Shown here in pieces: positions 9,491 to 18,218 of a stretch of DNA of 24,547 bases (positions are counted from its first letter, which is position 1; every line of letters starts with the position of its first letter). Origin of the DNA: Mesotaenium endlicherianum (taxonomy: Eukaryota; Streptophyta; Zygnematophyceae; Zygnematales; Mesotaeniaceae). The notes under the pieces are model-generated. The model searched no databases, was not told the origin of the DNA, and was given only the letters and a program-made list of their open reading frames with translations. A program made the translations under genes and the position numbers. The stretch spans positions 312,583 through 337,129 of the forward strand of contig WELA01013861.1 in the NCBI GenBank assembly GCA_009602735.1, written 5' to 3'.

Positions 9491-10587
9491 TCTGGCCCTG
9501 GGCCCATCAGAGCAAGTGTGGCGGGCAATCTCTTGGCCGTCTCCTTCTTGCGTTCTTCAAAATTCACCTTCAGGCAAATGGTCTTTCCAGACCCTCCAGA
9601 ATTTCCTGAATTCTGACTGCATTCTTCGACCCATTCGCCAATATTGCACTGGCGTTCTTCATTTCTTGATGTTACCGCGTCTGGGGATGGGCTCCCAAAG
9701 ACCTGGTCTGGGGCCATGGTTTGTAACTCAGAACTGGTATATCCCTCCCATTCCGGCATCCTCCCAAATACTTGGCCGGAGCGTTCTGCAGATGCTGGGA
9801 CCTCCTGTGATTTGCTTACTGCAGCGCTCACCAAAGGGTTTGCTGCACCAGTTGCCTGGTCTTCCATGGTTGCGTCTTCTCGTTGCCTCCGCAGCTCTCT
9901 TTCCAGAGGGTCGCGTAGAGTCACCATTCGATTGTCAATTCGCGTCAATAGGTCCTGACACCTGGTCAGATCCACCACTGTGGTTTCTCTGAGTGTTTCA
10001 CCTTGGTCAGCCTCAGCTGCGTTTCTTTCAACACCATATTCTTTTTGTCGCTGATACGCTTTCCTGATAGCTCTCTGATCGGAGGTTGGCACCATATAGA
10101 GTCCAATCGTTACCAGCCTCGGCCTGGGCATAGGCTTGTCAGAGAACATCTGTTGCCAAGTCATAATCGTCTCTACCAACCATGTCATGGAGTGATGTCC
10201 AATCATATTGCCGAATATCTTCCCAGCGTTGTCCTGTCCCACCATTGCAACAATTTCTTGTGCAATGGAGTTGGGTACCCCCAGGCACCTTCCCTTCTCT
10301 TCAGCTGTTGGCTCTCTCCACTGAGCTTCTCTGTCGTGCACATCTTTGACCATTCCTGGTCCTCCATTCACGAAAGCGCGTGATCCTGGGTATGCTGTGA
10401 AGGTGGGCAGCACCACCCTCGGCCGGCCTGGCTCGTTGACGACGTACTGTGGGTAGGAATCCCTCCTGATCACTGGCTCGGTTTCCACCATCAGTGCTTC
10501 TCCCACAGAATCTGCCGTTGGTGTGCGCCGCGTAATCTCCTCCATCTCCCTCAGGATTTCAATGGACATGCCGTTGGTCCAGAATAG
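9470..10587 (-). CDS. DNMT C-terminal lobe (motifs IX-X) plus tail, second segment, downstream of in-frame TGA
   Basis: This continues the same frame as the upstream ORF after the TGA at 10588-10590. It starts with LFWTNG, the second half of methyltransferase motif VIII, and the first ATG is at 10569. From that ATG: LPTFTAYPGS (residues 54-63, target-recognition region), WREPTAEEKGRCLGVP (84-99, motif IX-like), and GNMIGHHSMTWLVE (120-133, motif X-like, closing the SAM-binding fold). A roughly 230-residue tail of unknown function follows, with a Gly/Ser linker (SGNSGGSGKT) near 333-342. The frame formally remains open to 9214, but beyond about 9470 the reading appears to have been shifted. 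Translated alone it would lack the catalytic motifs. Confidence 0.75.
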
Positions 10588-13053
10588 TCAGGCCCGGTGT
10601 GAGAGTCTTCCGTGCCTGGCGTCGTTGATCAATACATGATGACCCAGGGTGGAGTCGAAGACCAGCCATGGATCTCCTGGCTTCATTTGGTTGTAAACCA
10701 TCCCTGGCTGTATATTCTCAATCACAAACACTGGTGGGTAGAGATGCTGGCGTTCCCGCAGCATACTAATGATTTTCACCATCCATCCCCAGTGTTGTGC
10801 TCGCGGGTCATTGAATCCCCTCCTGTTCCCAGCTTGCGAGAAAGGTTGACAAGGGAATCCCGCAAAGATCCGGTCAATCTTGTAACCATACAGGTCCTCT
10901 GACTTCACATCGAGAATGTTTCCTCCAAAAAGACGCACCAGACTAGAGTCAGTAGGCACCAACGCCTTGTAATGATGCATTTGTCGCATCTGACTCATGA
11001 CCTCCTCAAATGCTGTAAAAACACTCTCATCATTGTCCACATACAGCACTTTGGATACCTGGATACCTCGCTGAATCAGTGCGATGGTTCCAGTACCAAG
11101 TCTGGCGAACAATTCCAGCACTACTACTCCTTTCCTGCGAAAAGGATCTTCCATCCTCACAATGCCTTGCGGCAATGGTTCTACTCCAGGCATCAAATTG
11201 GCAGCAGTCTTAACTGGATAAGGAACTGGCAGTAGCTCTTGCGGGCCACGGTCCCTGTTACTCACAGCTTCTAGTTGCTCCATAATCCAAGGTTGCCAAA
11301 CCAAGGGAGTCGGCATGTTGATGCTGGTGTAGATCTTCTCTTCGCGTTGCATGATGAGGTCATAATGGTCTGGATACTGGTCATTCACACAGCAGTCTAG
11401 CAGTCCGTAGTTTGCTTCTCCCGAGCAAACCATTTTTACAGGAATTTCTCCTATTGGCTGCCGATCTGTCGACTGGTAAGTCACCCTCTGCTTCCGCAGG
11501 TCGATGACCATACCCAGGGGAATCAGAGTTTCTGTCCCCAATAGAACATCATAGTTTTTTGCCTCTGTCACCGTACACTCTATGAACTGTGACGCTTCCT
11601 CAGGTTTCCCCAAGTTTACTGTGATTTCCACAGGCTTGCGGGTGATTCCACAAAACTTTGAAATTTGCCCAGATGCAATCCTCAACTGGAAAGGACTTTC
11701 TTTTAGGTCCCTTGCCGTCAATCCCAGAGCTTTCACAGCTCGCTTTCCCAAGATTACTAGCTGTGCGCCAGTGTCCAATAGGATAGTGGGAGCGGCCCAG
11801 TTGTTAAACGTCAAAACTCTATCCTTGTTCTGCACTCTCACAGTGCTGAAATTAGTAGGCAGCGAAGCGCTGTTCGCGCCTTCCTCAGCTAGGTCCAGCT
11901 GCTGTCCAGCTTCCTCAATCGTGAAAGGGTATGTAAGACGCAGATCAACGAGTGAAAGACAAGGAATGTGCTGAATCCGGTGTTCCACCAGAGCTTTCAG
12001 CTTTTCCAGCAATGTCTTGCGTGGCCCAGGCTTGGCTTGTCGTAGCTGCGCAATCTCGTTCTCATCGAGAGTGATCCGAAAGGTCTGAGGAAGCTTCCCA
12101 GCATTCCTTGGAACCAGACGGTCATGATCTGCGCGCTCCGCAGCCGTTGCAGCCACGGCCTTCTCAGGCGTCAGCTTCTCGCCTTTGCAGACGGTCTTTT
12201 CGGCCACATCTGCATCGTAATAGACATTAGGCACATTTAGTCTTGCAAATTGAGCTTTCAACTCTGCAATCTCTGCACTCATAGCATCATACTTCTGATT
12301 ACCCTTCCGGTTACCAGAGTTATCTTTCTCCTTTTTCTTACCCTTATCTGCCTCTTTCGTGGCAGCATTAGCCCATGGTGGTTTCAGATTTGGGTTCTTG
12401 GACCAACACTCATCTTCTGAGTGTCCCTTTTTACTGCAATGTGCGCATACCTGCGCCTTGCTAGCAGACAATTGCTTAGCATCCGGGTACGGACAATCTC
12501 TCTTCTGATGTCCTGATTTCCCGCAGTTCCAACAGCCCTCTGCTGTCTCAGCAGTGTTGGCGTGCTTAGCAAACCTATTGAAAGACCCGCTCTTTTTCTT
12601 AAATTGAAAATTAGAGCTATTGGCCTTGGGCTGAAAGGATTCCTCCCTTCTCTCAGGAGCCATAAGCATCCTGGAAGCCTCCTTGTACCAGACTTTACAT
12701 TCCTCGACATTGTGTGCTATTTCAGCAGCCTCGTCGATGTTCCAGTCGATTCCGCGTTTTGCAGATAGGTGCGGCCTGACCTCCCGATCTGTATCGTTCG
12801 TGGCAATATGGCGAGACTCGTCTCTCGACGGTTGCTCACTCCACAGGTTATCCGCGTGCTCAAATGTCTCACTTTCTCGTGGACTCTGGCTTGAATCAGA
12901 ACTTTCCACAGGCTCCACAGGGTAGTAGAGTCTTCCACTCCTCAACTGCATGTATAATTGAATTTCTCCGGGTCCCCTTCCAGGTTGAGCACCGGCAGCC
13001 CTCACAGGCCTCAATCCCCAAATTGCTTGGGAATTTCTATTCACCTGAACCAC
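10588..13053 (-). CDS. Gag (zinc knuckles)-retropepsin-C5 DNA methyltransferase polyprotein, first segment
   Basis: The open frame has 821 codons and ends at TGA 10588. The frame opens at 13065 but the first ATG is at 12951, so the true N-terminus is uncertain. Numbered from 13053: CX2CX4HX4C zinc knuckles at 174-187 and 203-216; an aspartic protease with LLDTGA at 425-430 and a YDVLLGTETL flap-side segment at 501-510; then a cytosine-C5 methyltransferase with motif I VVVLELFARLGTGT (643-656), II VLYVDND (669-675), III GGNILDV (710-716), IV AGFPCQPFSQAGNR (731-744, catalytic Cys735) and VI VFVIEN (775-780, Glu779). Motif VIII is cut by the stop. The enzyme would methylate C5 of cytosine in DNA using SAM, possibly on the element's own DNA. 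There is no capsid-like Retrotrans_gag domain that I recognise upstream of the knuckles. Confidence 0.85.
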   Translation of the reverse strand: MVQVNRNSQAIWGLRPVRAAGAQPGRGPGEIQLYMQLRSGRLYYPVEPVESSDSSQSPRESETFEHADNLWSEQPSRDESRHIATNDTDREVRPHLSAKRGIDWNIDEAAEIAHNVEECKVWYKEASRMLMAPERREESFQPKANSSNFQFKKKSGSFNRFAKHANTAETAEGCWNCGKSGHQKRDCPYPDAKQLSASKAQVCAHCSKKGHSEDECWSKNPNLKPPWANAATKEADKGKKKEKDNSGNRKGNQKYDAMSAEIAELKAQFARLNVPNVYYDADVAEKTVCKGEKLTPEKAVAATAAERADHDRLVPRNAGKLPQTFRITLDENEIAQLRQAKPGPRKTLLEKLKALVEHRIQHIPCLSLVDLRLTYPFTIEEAGQQLDLAEEGANSASLPTNFSTVRVQNKDRVLTFNNWAAPTILLDTGAQLVILGKRAVKALGLTARDLKESPFQLRIASGQISKFCGITRKPVEITVNLGKPEEASQFIECTVTEAKNYDVLLGTETLIPLGMVIDLRKQRVTYQSTDRQPIGEIPVKMVCSGEANYGLLDCCVNDQYPDHYDLIMQREEKIYTSINMPTPLVWQPWIMEQLEAVSNRDRGPQELLPVPYPVKTAANLMPGVEPLPQGIVRMEDPFRRKGVVVLELFARLGTGTIALIQRGIQVSKVLYVDNDESVFTAFEEVMSQMRQMHHYKALVPTDSSLVRLFGGNILDVKSEDLYGYKIDRIFAGFPCQPFSQAGNRRGFNDPRAQHWGWMVKIISMLRERQHLYPPVFVIENIQPGMVYNQMKPGDPWLVFDSTLGHHVLINDARHGRLSHRA

Positions 13054-13073
13054 AGAACCAGGTTCTCAAAAGT

Positions 13074-13324
13074 AGGACGGAAGTCTCTTACCTCCACATA
13101 GGCTTTATGCCTTAAGGTTCTTGGATTCACAAGTGAGCAAATTGTAGTTTGCAGAAATCACACTCTAAGCAGCTTGACATGCAACGTCATATTCACAGAA
13201 AATCGCCCTTCAGGCTTTCGCTTAACTTCCACAAGTTAGTTTACAAAACTCTGAAACTACGTCTATGCTGGCCTGGGTCAAGTTCTTCACTTAACACCGC
13301 GCCTTAACAGCTCTTCACTGCCAG
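13074..13324 (-). repeat. Truncated 5' LTR of the DNMT element
   Basis: It matches 7282-7532 at about 96% by eye. Its left edge is the LTR/internal junction and its right edge is the Ty3 insertion point after GCCAG. The remaining 1.2 kb or so of this LTR should lie beyond the right end of the Ty3 array, outside the window. Confidence 0.85.
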
Positions 13325-13786
13325 TGTAGTGAAACAGATAGATAAAGTACTTAGTGAAATATTATACTTTATCTATTCAAGGCAAGGATCTTTGAACATA
13401 AGTGGTAGCTTCTTGAAAGAGAGATGGCTTCTTGAAAGTTCATATATTTCTGAATTTTGGCAAGTACAAGAGTGATTCTGGAATGTCTTTCTATGTTCTA
13501 ACTCTTGTTTATATACTTGCTACATGAGTAATTTCTAGGAAAGTGTATGTTGATGTGTTGGCATCCAACACATCCCAAAACTTGCCACCTCTTTCTAGAA
13601 TAATGTACACATGTCCTTTTGACCTAAAAATGGCACATTTGACTTTTGCCACATGGAGTTCTTCTAGGTCTTTCCTCTAGCTTCGAAAATGCCTTAGAAG
13701 TGAATCCACACAATACTACTCCAAATATATTTGAAAACATTAAAATATATGCAAACTAATATATAATAACTCAAATCAATACATCA
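13325..13786 (-). repeat. 3' LTR of Ty3 copy 1 (462 bp)
   Basis: It begins TGTAGTGAAACAG and ends ATACATCA, giving canonical TG..CA ends. It is followed by the C7 run (G7 on the coding strand). It lacks 44 bp present in the LTR at 19458-19963. Two inverted repeats are visible: 13338-13349 with 13365-13376 (12 bp, 15-nt loop), and 13552-13561 with 13565-13574 (10 bp, 3-nt loop). Confidence 0.95.
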
Positions 13787-13793
13787 CCCCCCC
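13787..13793 (-). promoter_or_regulatory. Polypurine (G7) tract of Ty3 copy 1
   Basis: Seven Gs, preceded by a T-rich box (TTTTTCTATC), directly abut the 3' LTR on the minus strand, as expected for the plus-strand primer. The same arrangement is at 19964-19970. Confidence 0.75.
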
Positions 13794-14552
13794 GATAGAA
13801 AAAGCGACGTCTCGACGCGTCAAGTCAGGTCTTACACATGTGGAGCAAACTAGTCAACAGTTTCAAGTCCGATGCCACACATGTGAAGAGGACTAGTCAA
13901 AGGCGCCAAGTCAGGTGCTACACATGTAAGGTAGACTAGGCAAGGTCGTAGGTGGTGTGACCTTATTGGCTAGCCTACTCCTTAATGATAAAGAAAATTG
14001 TACAAGTTGGCCCAGAATTTGCCACGAATTCAAAAATTCATAGCGGCCACGGAACTGCTCCAAATCTGAAAATTTGAGTGCCAGACAAACCGCGTCGGAG
14101 AACTCTATCGGGTCACCAAATTTGAGAGCATTCTAATTTCTGGAGTGTCGTTGAGAGCTAAGAGAGTAGGCATTTCTCCAAATCTGTGCAGAAACTTCTG
14201 AAAATCATAAGTCCTTCTATACTTCTCCAAATTCTGCAAGCTAAGTCTCAAACTGGGCGTTGTAAGATGTTCTACCAGAGTCTTGAGTTTCAGAGCATTC
14301 CAAGTTCAGGGGAGGGCTCAATGTTAGAAGGCATATTCTGTCCTAACAATACCAGCAGCCTGACCCCCTTCTACTTAGAGCATCATATCTCTCTCACCAG
14401 TGCTCCAAATTGAGCAAACTTGGACTCTAAATGACCGGCTACTCATGGACTACAGCCAGGTAAATTTTCAGAATTTATTATGCAGAGACCTATCACCAGT
14501 AGCAGTTTTATTTTTCTGTCCAGAAACTGCAAGAAGAGAAGAGTGTCTAATG
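13794..14552 (-). other. 3' untranslated region of Ty3 copy 1
   Basis: Noncoding sequence lies between the pol stop and the polypurine tract. It is colinear without indels with 19971-20729. Short plus-strand open frames here (for example 14186-14413) are conserved only because the DNA is conserved. It contains a 43-bp tandem repeat, listed separately. Confidence 0.7.
13821..13949 (-). repeat. Three imperfect 43-bp tandem units in the Ty3 copy 1 3' UTR
   Basis: Units start at 13821, 13864 and 13907. On the plus strand each has the pattern CAAGTC-(A/C)-G, then an ACACATGT core about 13 bp later, then ACTAG(T/G)CAA. Copy 2 carries the same triplet at 19998-20126. Confidence 0.8.
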
Positions 14553-17500
14553 TCAATTTTTCCTCTTTCTTGTTCTTGCAGGCTCCCTCCAAGGGGTCTT
14601 TTGCTGCTTCTTGATGGTGGCAGGCTGCCTCCCTGAAGTCTTTGGGCTTTTAATAGAGAAACTTGGGGCTGGTCCAAGATGGGGGTTGGCGGCATGGAAG
14701 CGCTTCAACTTTCTCTGAACTTTGTCAAGGTAGTGCGCCGCCACACAACTATTCTCCGAATCTGGATATCCTTTCCACTTGATCAAGTATTGCTGCTGTC
14801 TCCTGAAATTTCTCATAGCCACTATGTCTTCCACTTCGTACTCCAAATGATCATCCACTATTGTTGGGGCTGGTGGGGTTGTCACACGTCCTGGGAACTT
14901 GTTGTCGGGTTGCACATATGGCTTGAAGAGGGAAGCGTGGAATACGGGGTCGATGTGCATAGTCTGGGGAAGTTCTAGCTGGAAAGCAACGGGGTTGACT
15001 TGCTGGATAATCTTGAAGGATCCCAAATACTTGGGAGAGAACTTGCTGCCGGCAGGCCTGTTGTTCAGGGAAATATTCTTGGATGATAGTAACACGATGT
15101 CACCCGCTCTGTACGTAATTTCTCTTCTGGATCTGTTTGACACTCTTGCTTGAGCATCTTGTGCGTGTTGTAGAGCTTTCTTGGCTGCTGCAAGGGCTGC
15201 TTCTAATGTCTCCATATAATCTGTGGCTGCAGGTATTTCATCATGGCCAGCCGTGAAGCTCAGTGGCGTGGTCGGATGGAAGCCATAGTTGAGGAAGAAT
15301 GGGGACTCTTGGGTAGAGGCCTGCGTAGTGTTGTTGTAGGCAAACTCCAGGGGGGTCAAGTACATGTCCCAGTCTTGCTCGAGGGTAGACACGTAGGCCT
15401 TTAGAGAGGTCTTTAGGGTACGATTCATACGCTCGGTTTGCCCATCTGATTGTGGGTGGTAGGCAGTAGACATATCCAGCGATGTACCCAAGTTCTTGAA
15501 GAGATTTTTCCAGAAATGGCTTGTGAATCTTGGGTCTCTATCTGACACAATTCTTGATGGTAGTCCATGGAGTCGGAAGATGTTGTCAAAGATGAGTTTT
15601 GCAAGTTGTGGTGCTGTAGCCTTAGTCATCGTGGGAATAAAAGAAGCCATCTTCGTAAGTCTGACCACCACCGTGAGTATTGCATTATGACCTCGAGGTG
15701 TCACGGGCAAGTCCACGATAAGGTCCATTGAGATGTCCGTCCATTGTCTTTTGGGGATTGGTAGTGGTTGGAGGAGTCCTCCCGCCTTTTGCGACGATGG
15801 CTTGATTCTTTGGCATGTGTCACAGCTCCTGCAGTACTCCTTGACTTGCTTAGACATGCCTGGCCAACAATAAGTCCTAGCTAGAACGCCCGTGGTCCTT
15901 AGGATTCCAAAGTGTCCTCCAAGAGGGTTGTCGTGTGCTTCTCGTAGAAGCAAGAGCCGGAGGTCTAAGTCATTAGGAACACATCTCTGGCCCGTATCTT
16001 GCCTCACCCAATAATTGCCTTCTTGCTTCTTGCATGGGTCCAAGGCTGCTTCTCCGTTCTTGTAGTAAGGGTCTCTTTCATAGGCGGCTGAAAATCGAGC
16101 TTCCAGATCTGTCTTCAGGGATACCATCACTGCATTTAATTGCAGTCTTGAGAGGGGGTCAGCCGGGTTTGTCTTGCCGGGCTGGTACTGAATCGTGATG
16201 TTGTATTGTTGCAAGTATCCGCTCCATCTTGCTTGTCTCCTTGAGAGATACGGCTGCGTTTGGAGGTGCTTTAACGCCTCGTGGTCCGTGGTGACCAGTA
16301 CTTTGCGTCCTTCAACGTAGCAGCGCCAAACCTTCAAGGCATGTACAATCGCCAATGCCTCTCGCTCCGTGGTTGTATAATTTTGCTCGGCTGGATTTAG
16401 CTTCCTTGACTCGTAGGCGATGGGCTGCAGTCCCTTGCCTTGGTCTTGAAGCAGGATTGCTCCTATTGCATAGGAAGATGCATCGGTGATGACGTGGAAG
16501 GGCCAATCTGGGTTTGGACTTGGGAGTGTGAGCACCGGGGATGTGGTCAATCTTCGCTTTAACTCTTGAAATGCCTCTTCCTCTTTCTCGGTCCATGTAT
16601 ATAGCCTGTCCTTCTTGAGTAGATCTGTCAGGGGGGCTGCTATGTGCGAGAAGCCTTGGATGAATTTTCTGTACCAATTGGCAAATCCCAAGAATGACTG
16701 GAGTTCTTTCTTGGTCGTGGGGGTTGGCCATTCCTCCACCACCGTGGTCTTCTTGGGGTCTATCTTGATGCCATCAGCAGTCACGTGGAGACCTAGGAAC
16801 TCCACTTCTTGTTTGGCAAACTCGCATTTTGACTCCTTCGCAAACAGCTTGTTTTGCTTCAATACTTCAAGGACTTCTTTCAAGTGTCTCGCATGCTCTT
16901 CAAGGGTCTTGCTGTAGATAAGGATGTCATCGATGAATACCACCACAAATCTGTCCAACATGGGCTGAAATATGGTGTTCATCATAGTCATGAAAGTTGC
17001 TGGCGCGTTGGTGAGTCCAAATGGCAGGACCATGAACTCAAAATGTCCATATCTTGTCCTGAATGCCGTCTTCTCTATGTCCGGTTCTGCGATGCGAATC
17101 TGGTGGTAGCCGCTCCGTAAGTCAATCTTCGTGAAGTACTTGGCTCCAACCAGCCGGTCCATGAGCTCATCCATGCGCGGCAGCGGGTATCGATTCTTGA
17201 TGGTGATCTTGTTGAGGGCGCGATAGTCCACACACATCCTCAAGGTACCATCTTTCTTCTTGACAAATAGCACCGGGGCTCCAAATGGCGACTTGCTAGG
17301 TCGAATGAAGCCATGCTCCAGTAGCTCCTTGATTTGCTTCTTGACTTCGTCTAGCTCCGTGTATGACATTTTGAACGTAGGCCGAGAGATGGGCTTGCTT
17401 CCGGGCTCCAACTCTATCTTGTGGTCTACGAATCTTTTGGGGGGTAGGCCCTTGGGCAATTCCGGGGAGAACACTTCTTTGTAGTCCTCTAAGACTTCTT

Positions 17501-18218
17501 GTATCTCCTTGGGAACGGGGCTGCCTTCTTGACTCTCGATGTCTTTCTTGATGTCTTTTGGCGTGATCAAGGCCAAAAGAAGCTCGTGTCCCTTCCTCAC
17601 AAGTCTCTTGAGTTGGAGGGCGGACAATAGTATCTCGTGTGCCGGCTTCTGGATGTCTTGGGTCTGGATATTCTGGATTGCGCGCAAAATACAGATTCTT
17701 GAAGTGATGTCATTCTTGATCTTGATAGTACCGGTCCTCCAATCAACTTGGGGGTTGTGCTTGGTCAACCAAGGCGTCCCTAGGATGACGTCGTACTTGC
17801 CCAATTGCATGGGGGAGAACACTACTCTATCCTTGAAGGACTTGATAGAGAGTGCCAAGGGGTACGTCTTCTTGGAAGGGGTAGTATAGGAGAATCCATC
17901 GGGCATCATAATCTCCTCGTCGTGGTCAAGAGTTCGCATAGTAATACCGTGCTTGGTGGCAAAATCTGCAGCAATGAAGTTGCCTTGAGCTCCGCTATCC
18001 ACCAAGATGTGGACCTTCTCTCCTCCAAGGTAACCTCTCAAACTCATTGGGGCTGGAACGTCGTCTTCAACGGGGGTCTCCACCTCACTTGGCGTGTTGC
18101 CTTCTCGTGAAGTGGGTCTTGGGGTGGTAGGCTCCTGGCCTACCGGCGCTGTCCGTTTTTTGACAACTTTTTGGGGCATGAAAGTGCACGATGGCCCTTT
18201 TCCTTGCAATAAAAGCAT
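14553..18218 (-). CDS. pol: Ty3 copy 1 Pol: protease, reverse transcriptase, RNase H, integrase, chromodomain
   Basis: This 1221-residue frame is probably made as a Gag-Pol fusion by -1 frameshifting, so the ATG at 18218 need not be a start. Domains: aspartic protease with [10 protein letters not shown] (Asp74); RT with [17 protein letters not shown] (320-336), [13 protein letters not shown] and FIDD (428-431); RNase H with ITDAS (Asp579), TERE and TTDHE (Asp645); integrase zinc finger H762/H769/C799/C802; catalytic D832, D893, E929 with D,D35E spacing; C-terminal chromodomain [22 protein letters not shown] (about 1127-1165). The chromodomain could target insertion to marked chromatin. Two oddities are visible: the usual [10 protein letters not shown] reads [10 protein letters not shown] near 851-860, and the chromodomain has Cys1158 where copy 2 and the family have Trp. 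Confidence 0.95.
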   Translation of the reverse strand: MLLLQGKGPSCTFMPQKVVKKRTAPVGQEPTTPRPTSREGNTPSEVETPVEDDVPAPMSLRGYLGGEKVHILVDSGAQGNFIAADFATKHGITMRTLDHDEEIMMPDGFSYTTPSKKTYPLALSIKSFKDRVVFSPMQLGKYDVILGTPWLTKHNPQVDWRTGTIKIKNDITSRICILRAIQNIQTQDIQKPAHEILLSALQLKRLVRKGHELLLALITPKDIKKDIESQEGSPVPKEIQEVLEDYKEVFSPELPKGLPPKRFVDHKIELEPGSKPISRPTFKMSYTELDEVKKQIKELLEHGFIRPSKSPFGAPVLFVKKKDGTLRMCVDYRALNKITIKNRYPLPRMDELMDRLVGAKYFTKIDLRSGYHQIRIAEPDIEKTAFRTRYGHFEFMVLPFGLTNAPATFMTMMNTIFQPMLDRFVVVFIDDILIYSKTLEEHARHLKEVLEVLKQNKLFAKESKCEFAKQEVEFLGLHVTADGIKIDPKKTTVVEEWPTPTTKKELQSFLGFANWYRKFIQGFSHIAAPLTDLLKKDRLYTWTEKEEEAFQELKRRLTTSPVLTLPSPNPDWPFHVITDASSYAIGAILLQDQGKGLQPIAYESRKLNPAEQNYTTTEREALAIVHALKVWRCYVEGRKVLVTTDHEALKHLQTQPYLSRRQARWSGYLQQYNITIQYQPGKTNPADPLSRLQLNAVMVSLKTDLEARFSAAYERDPYYKNGEAALDPCKKQEGNYWVRQDTGQRCVPNDLDLRLLLLREAHDNPLGGHFGILRTTGVLARTYCWPGMSKQVKEYCRSCDTCQRIKPSSQKAGGLLQPLPIPKRQWTDISMDLIVDLPVTPRGHNAILTVVVRLTKMASFIPTMTKATAPQLAKLIFDNIFRLHGLPSRIVSDRDPRFTSHFWKNLFKNLGTSLDMSTAYHPQSDGQTERMNRTLKTSLKAYVSTLEQDWDMYLTPLEFAYNNTTQASTQESPFFLNYGFHPTTPLSFTAGHDEIPAATDYMETLEAALAAAKKALQHAQDAQARVSNRSRREITYRAGDIVLLSSKNISLNNRPAGSKFSPKYLGSFKIIQQVNPVAFQLELPQTMHIDPVFHASLFKPYVQPDNKFPGRVTTPPAPTIVDDHLEYEVEDIVAMRNFRRQQQYLIKWKGYPDSENSCVAAHYLDKVQRKLKRFHAANPHLGPAPSFSIKSPKTSGRQPATIKKQQKTPWREPARTRKRKN
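18126..18161 (-). promoter_or_regulatory. Predicted -1 programmed frameshift signal, gag/pol of Ty3 copy 1
   Basis: On the minus strand the gag codons TCA AAA AAC contain the slippery heptamer A AAA AAC (18161-18155) in the correct zero frame. After a 10-nt spacer comes GGTAGGC-CAGGA-GCCTACC (18144-18126), a perfect 7-bp stem with a 5-nt loop that includes the gag TAG. Slipping back one base enters the pol frame. This is predicted from sequence, not tested. Confidence 0.75.

Larger units (their letters stand above)
7282..13324 (-). mobile_element. LTR retrotransposon encoding Gag-protease-DNA methyltransferase, no RT or integrase
   Basis: On the minus strand the order is: 5' LTR (only 13324-13074 remains, cut by the Ty3 array), internal region 13073-8769, and 3' LTR 8768-7282. 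The surviving LTR overlap (251 bp) differs at about nine positions. A polypurine tract directly precedes the 3' LTR. The coding region has two zinc knuckles, a DTGA protease, a C5-methyltransferase and a long C-terminal tail. There is no reverse transcriptase, RNase H or integrase, so in this form it is non-autonomous. The frame has one TGA and one frameshift. Target duplications cannot be checked because the right end is displaced beyond the window. Confidence 0.85.

Noticed and set aside
13044..13073. Primer-binding site of the DNMT element (TGGTTCTGTGGTTCAGG)
   Set aside because: It starts 13 nt after the LTR edge and I could not match it to a tRNA 3' end with confidence.
14186..14413. Plus-strand open frames in the Ty3 3' UTR conserved in both copies (also 20363-20590)
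   Set aside because: The conservation reflects nearly identical DNA of the two copies. The sequences lack coding features and lie antisense to the element.
16312..16731. 139-codon minus-strand frame over the RT/RNase H region (also 22489-22908)
   Set aside because: It is an off-frame translation of the pol gene; the real frame carries the RT and RNase H motifs.
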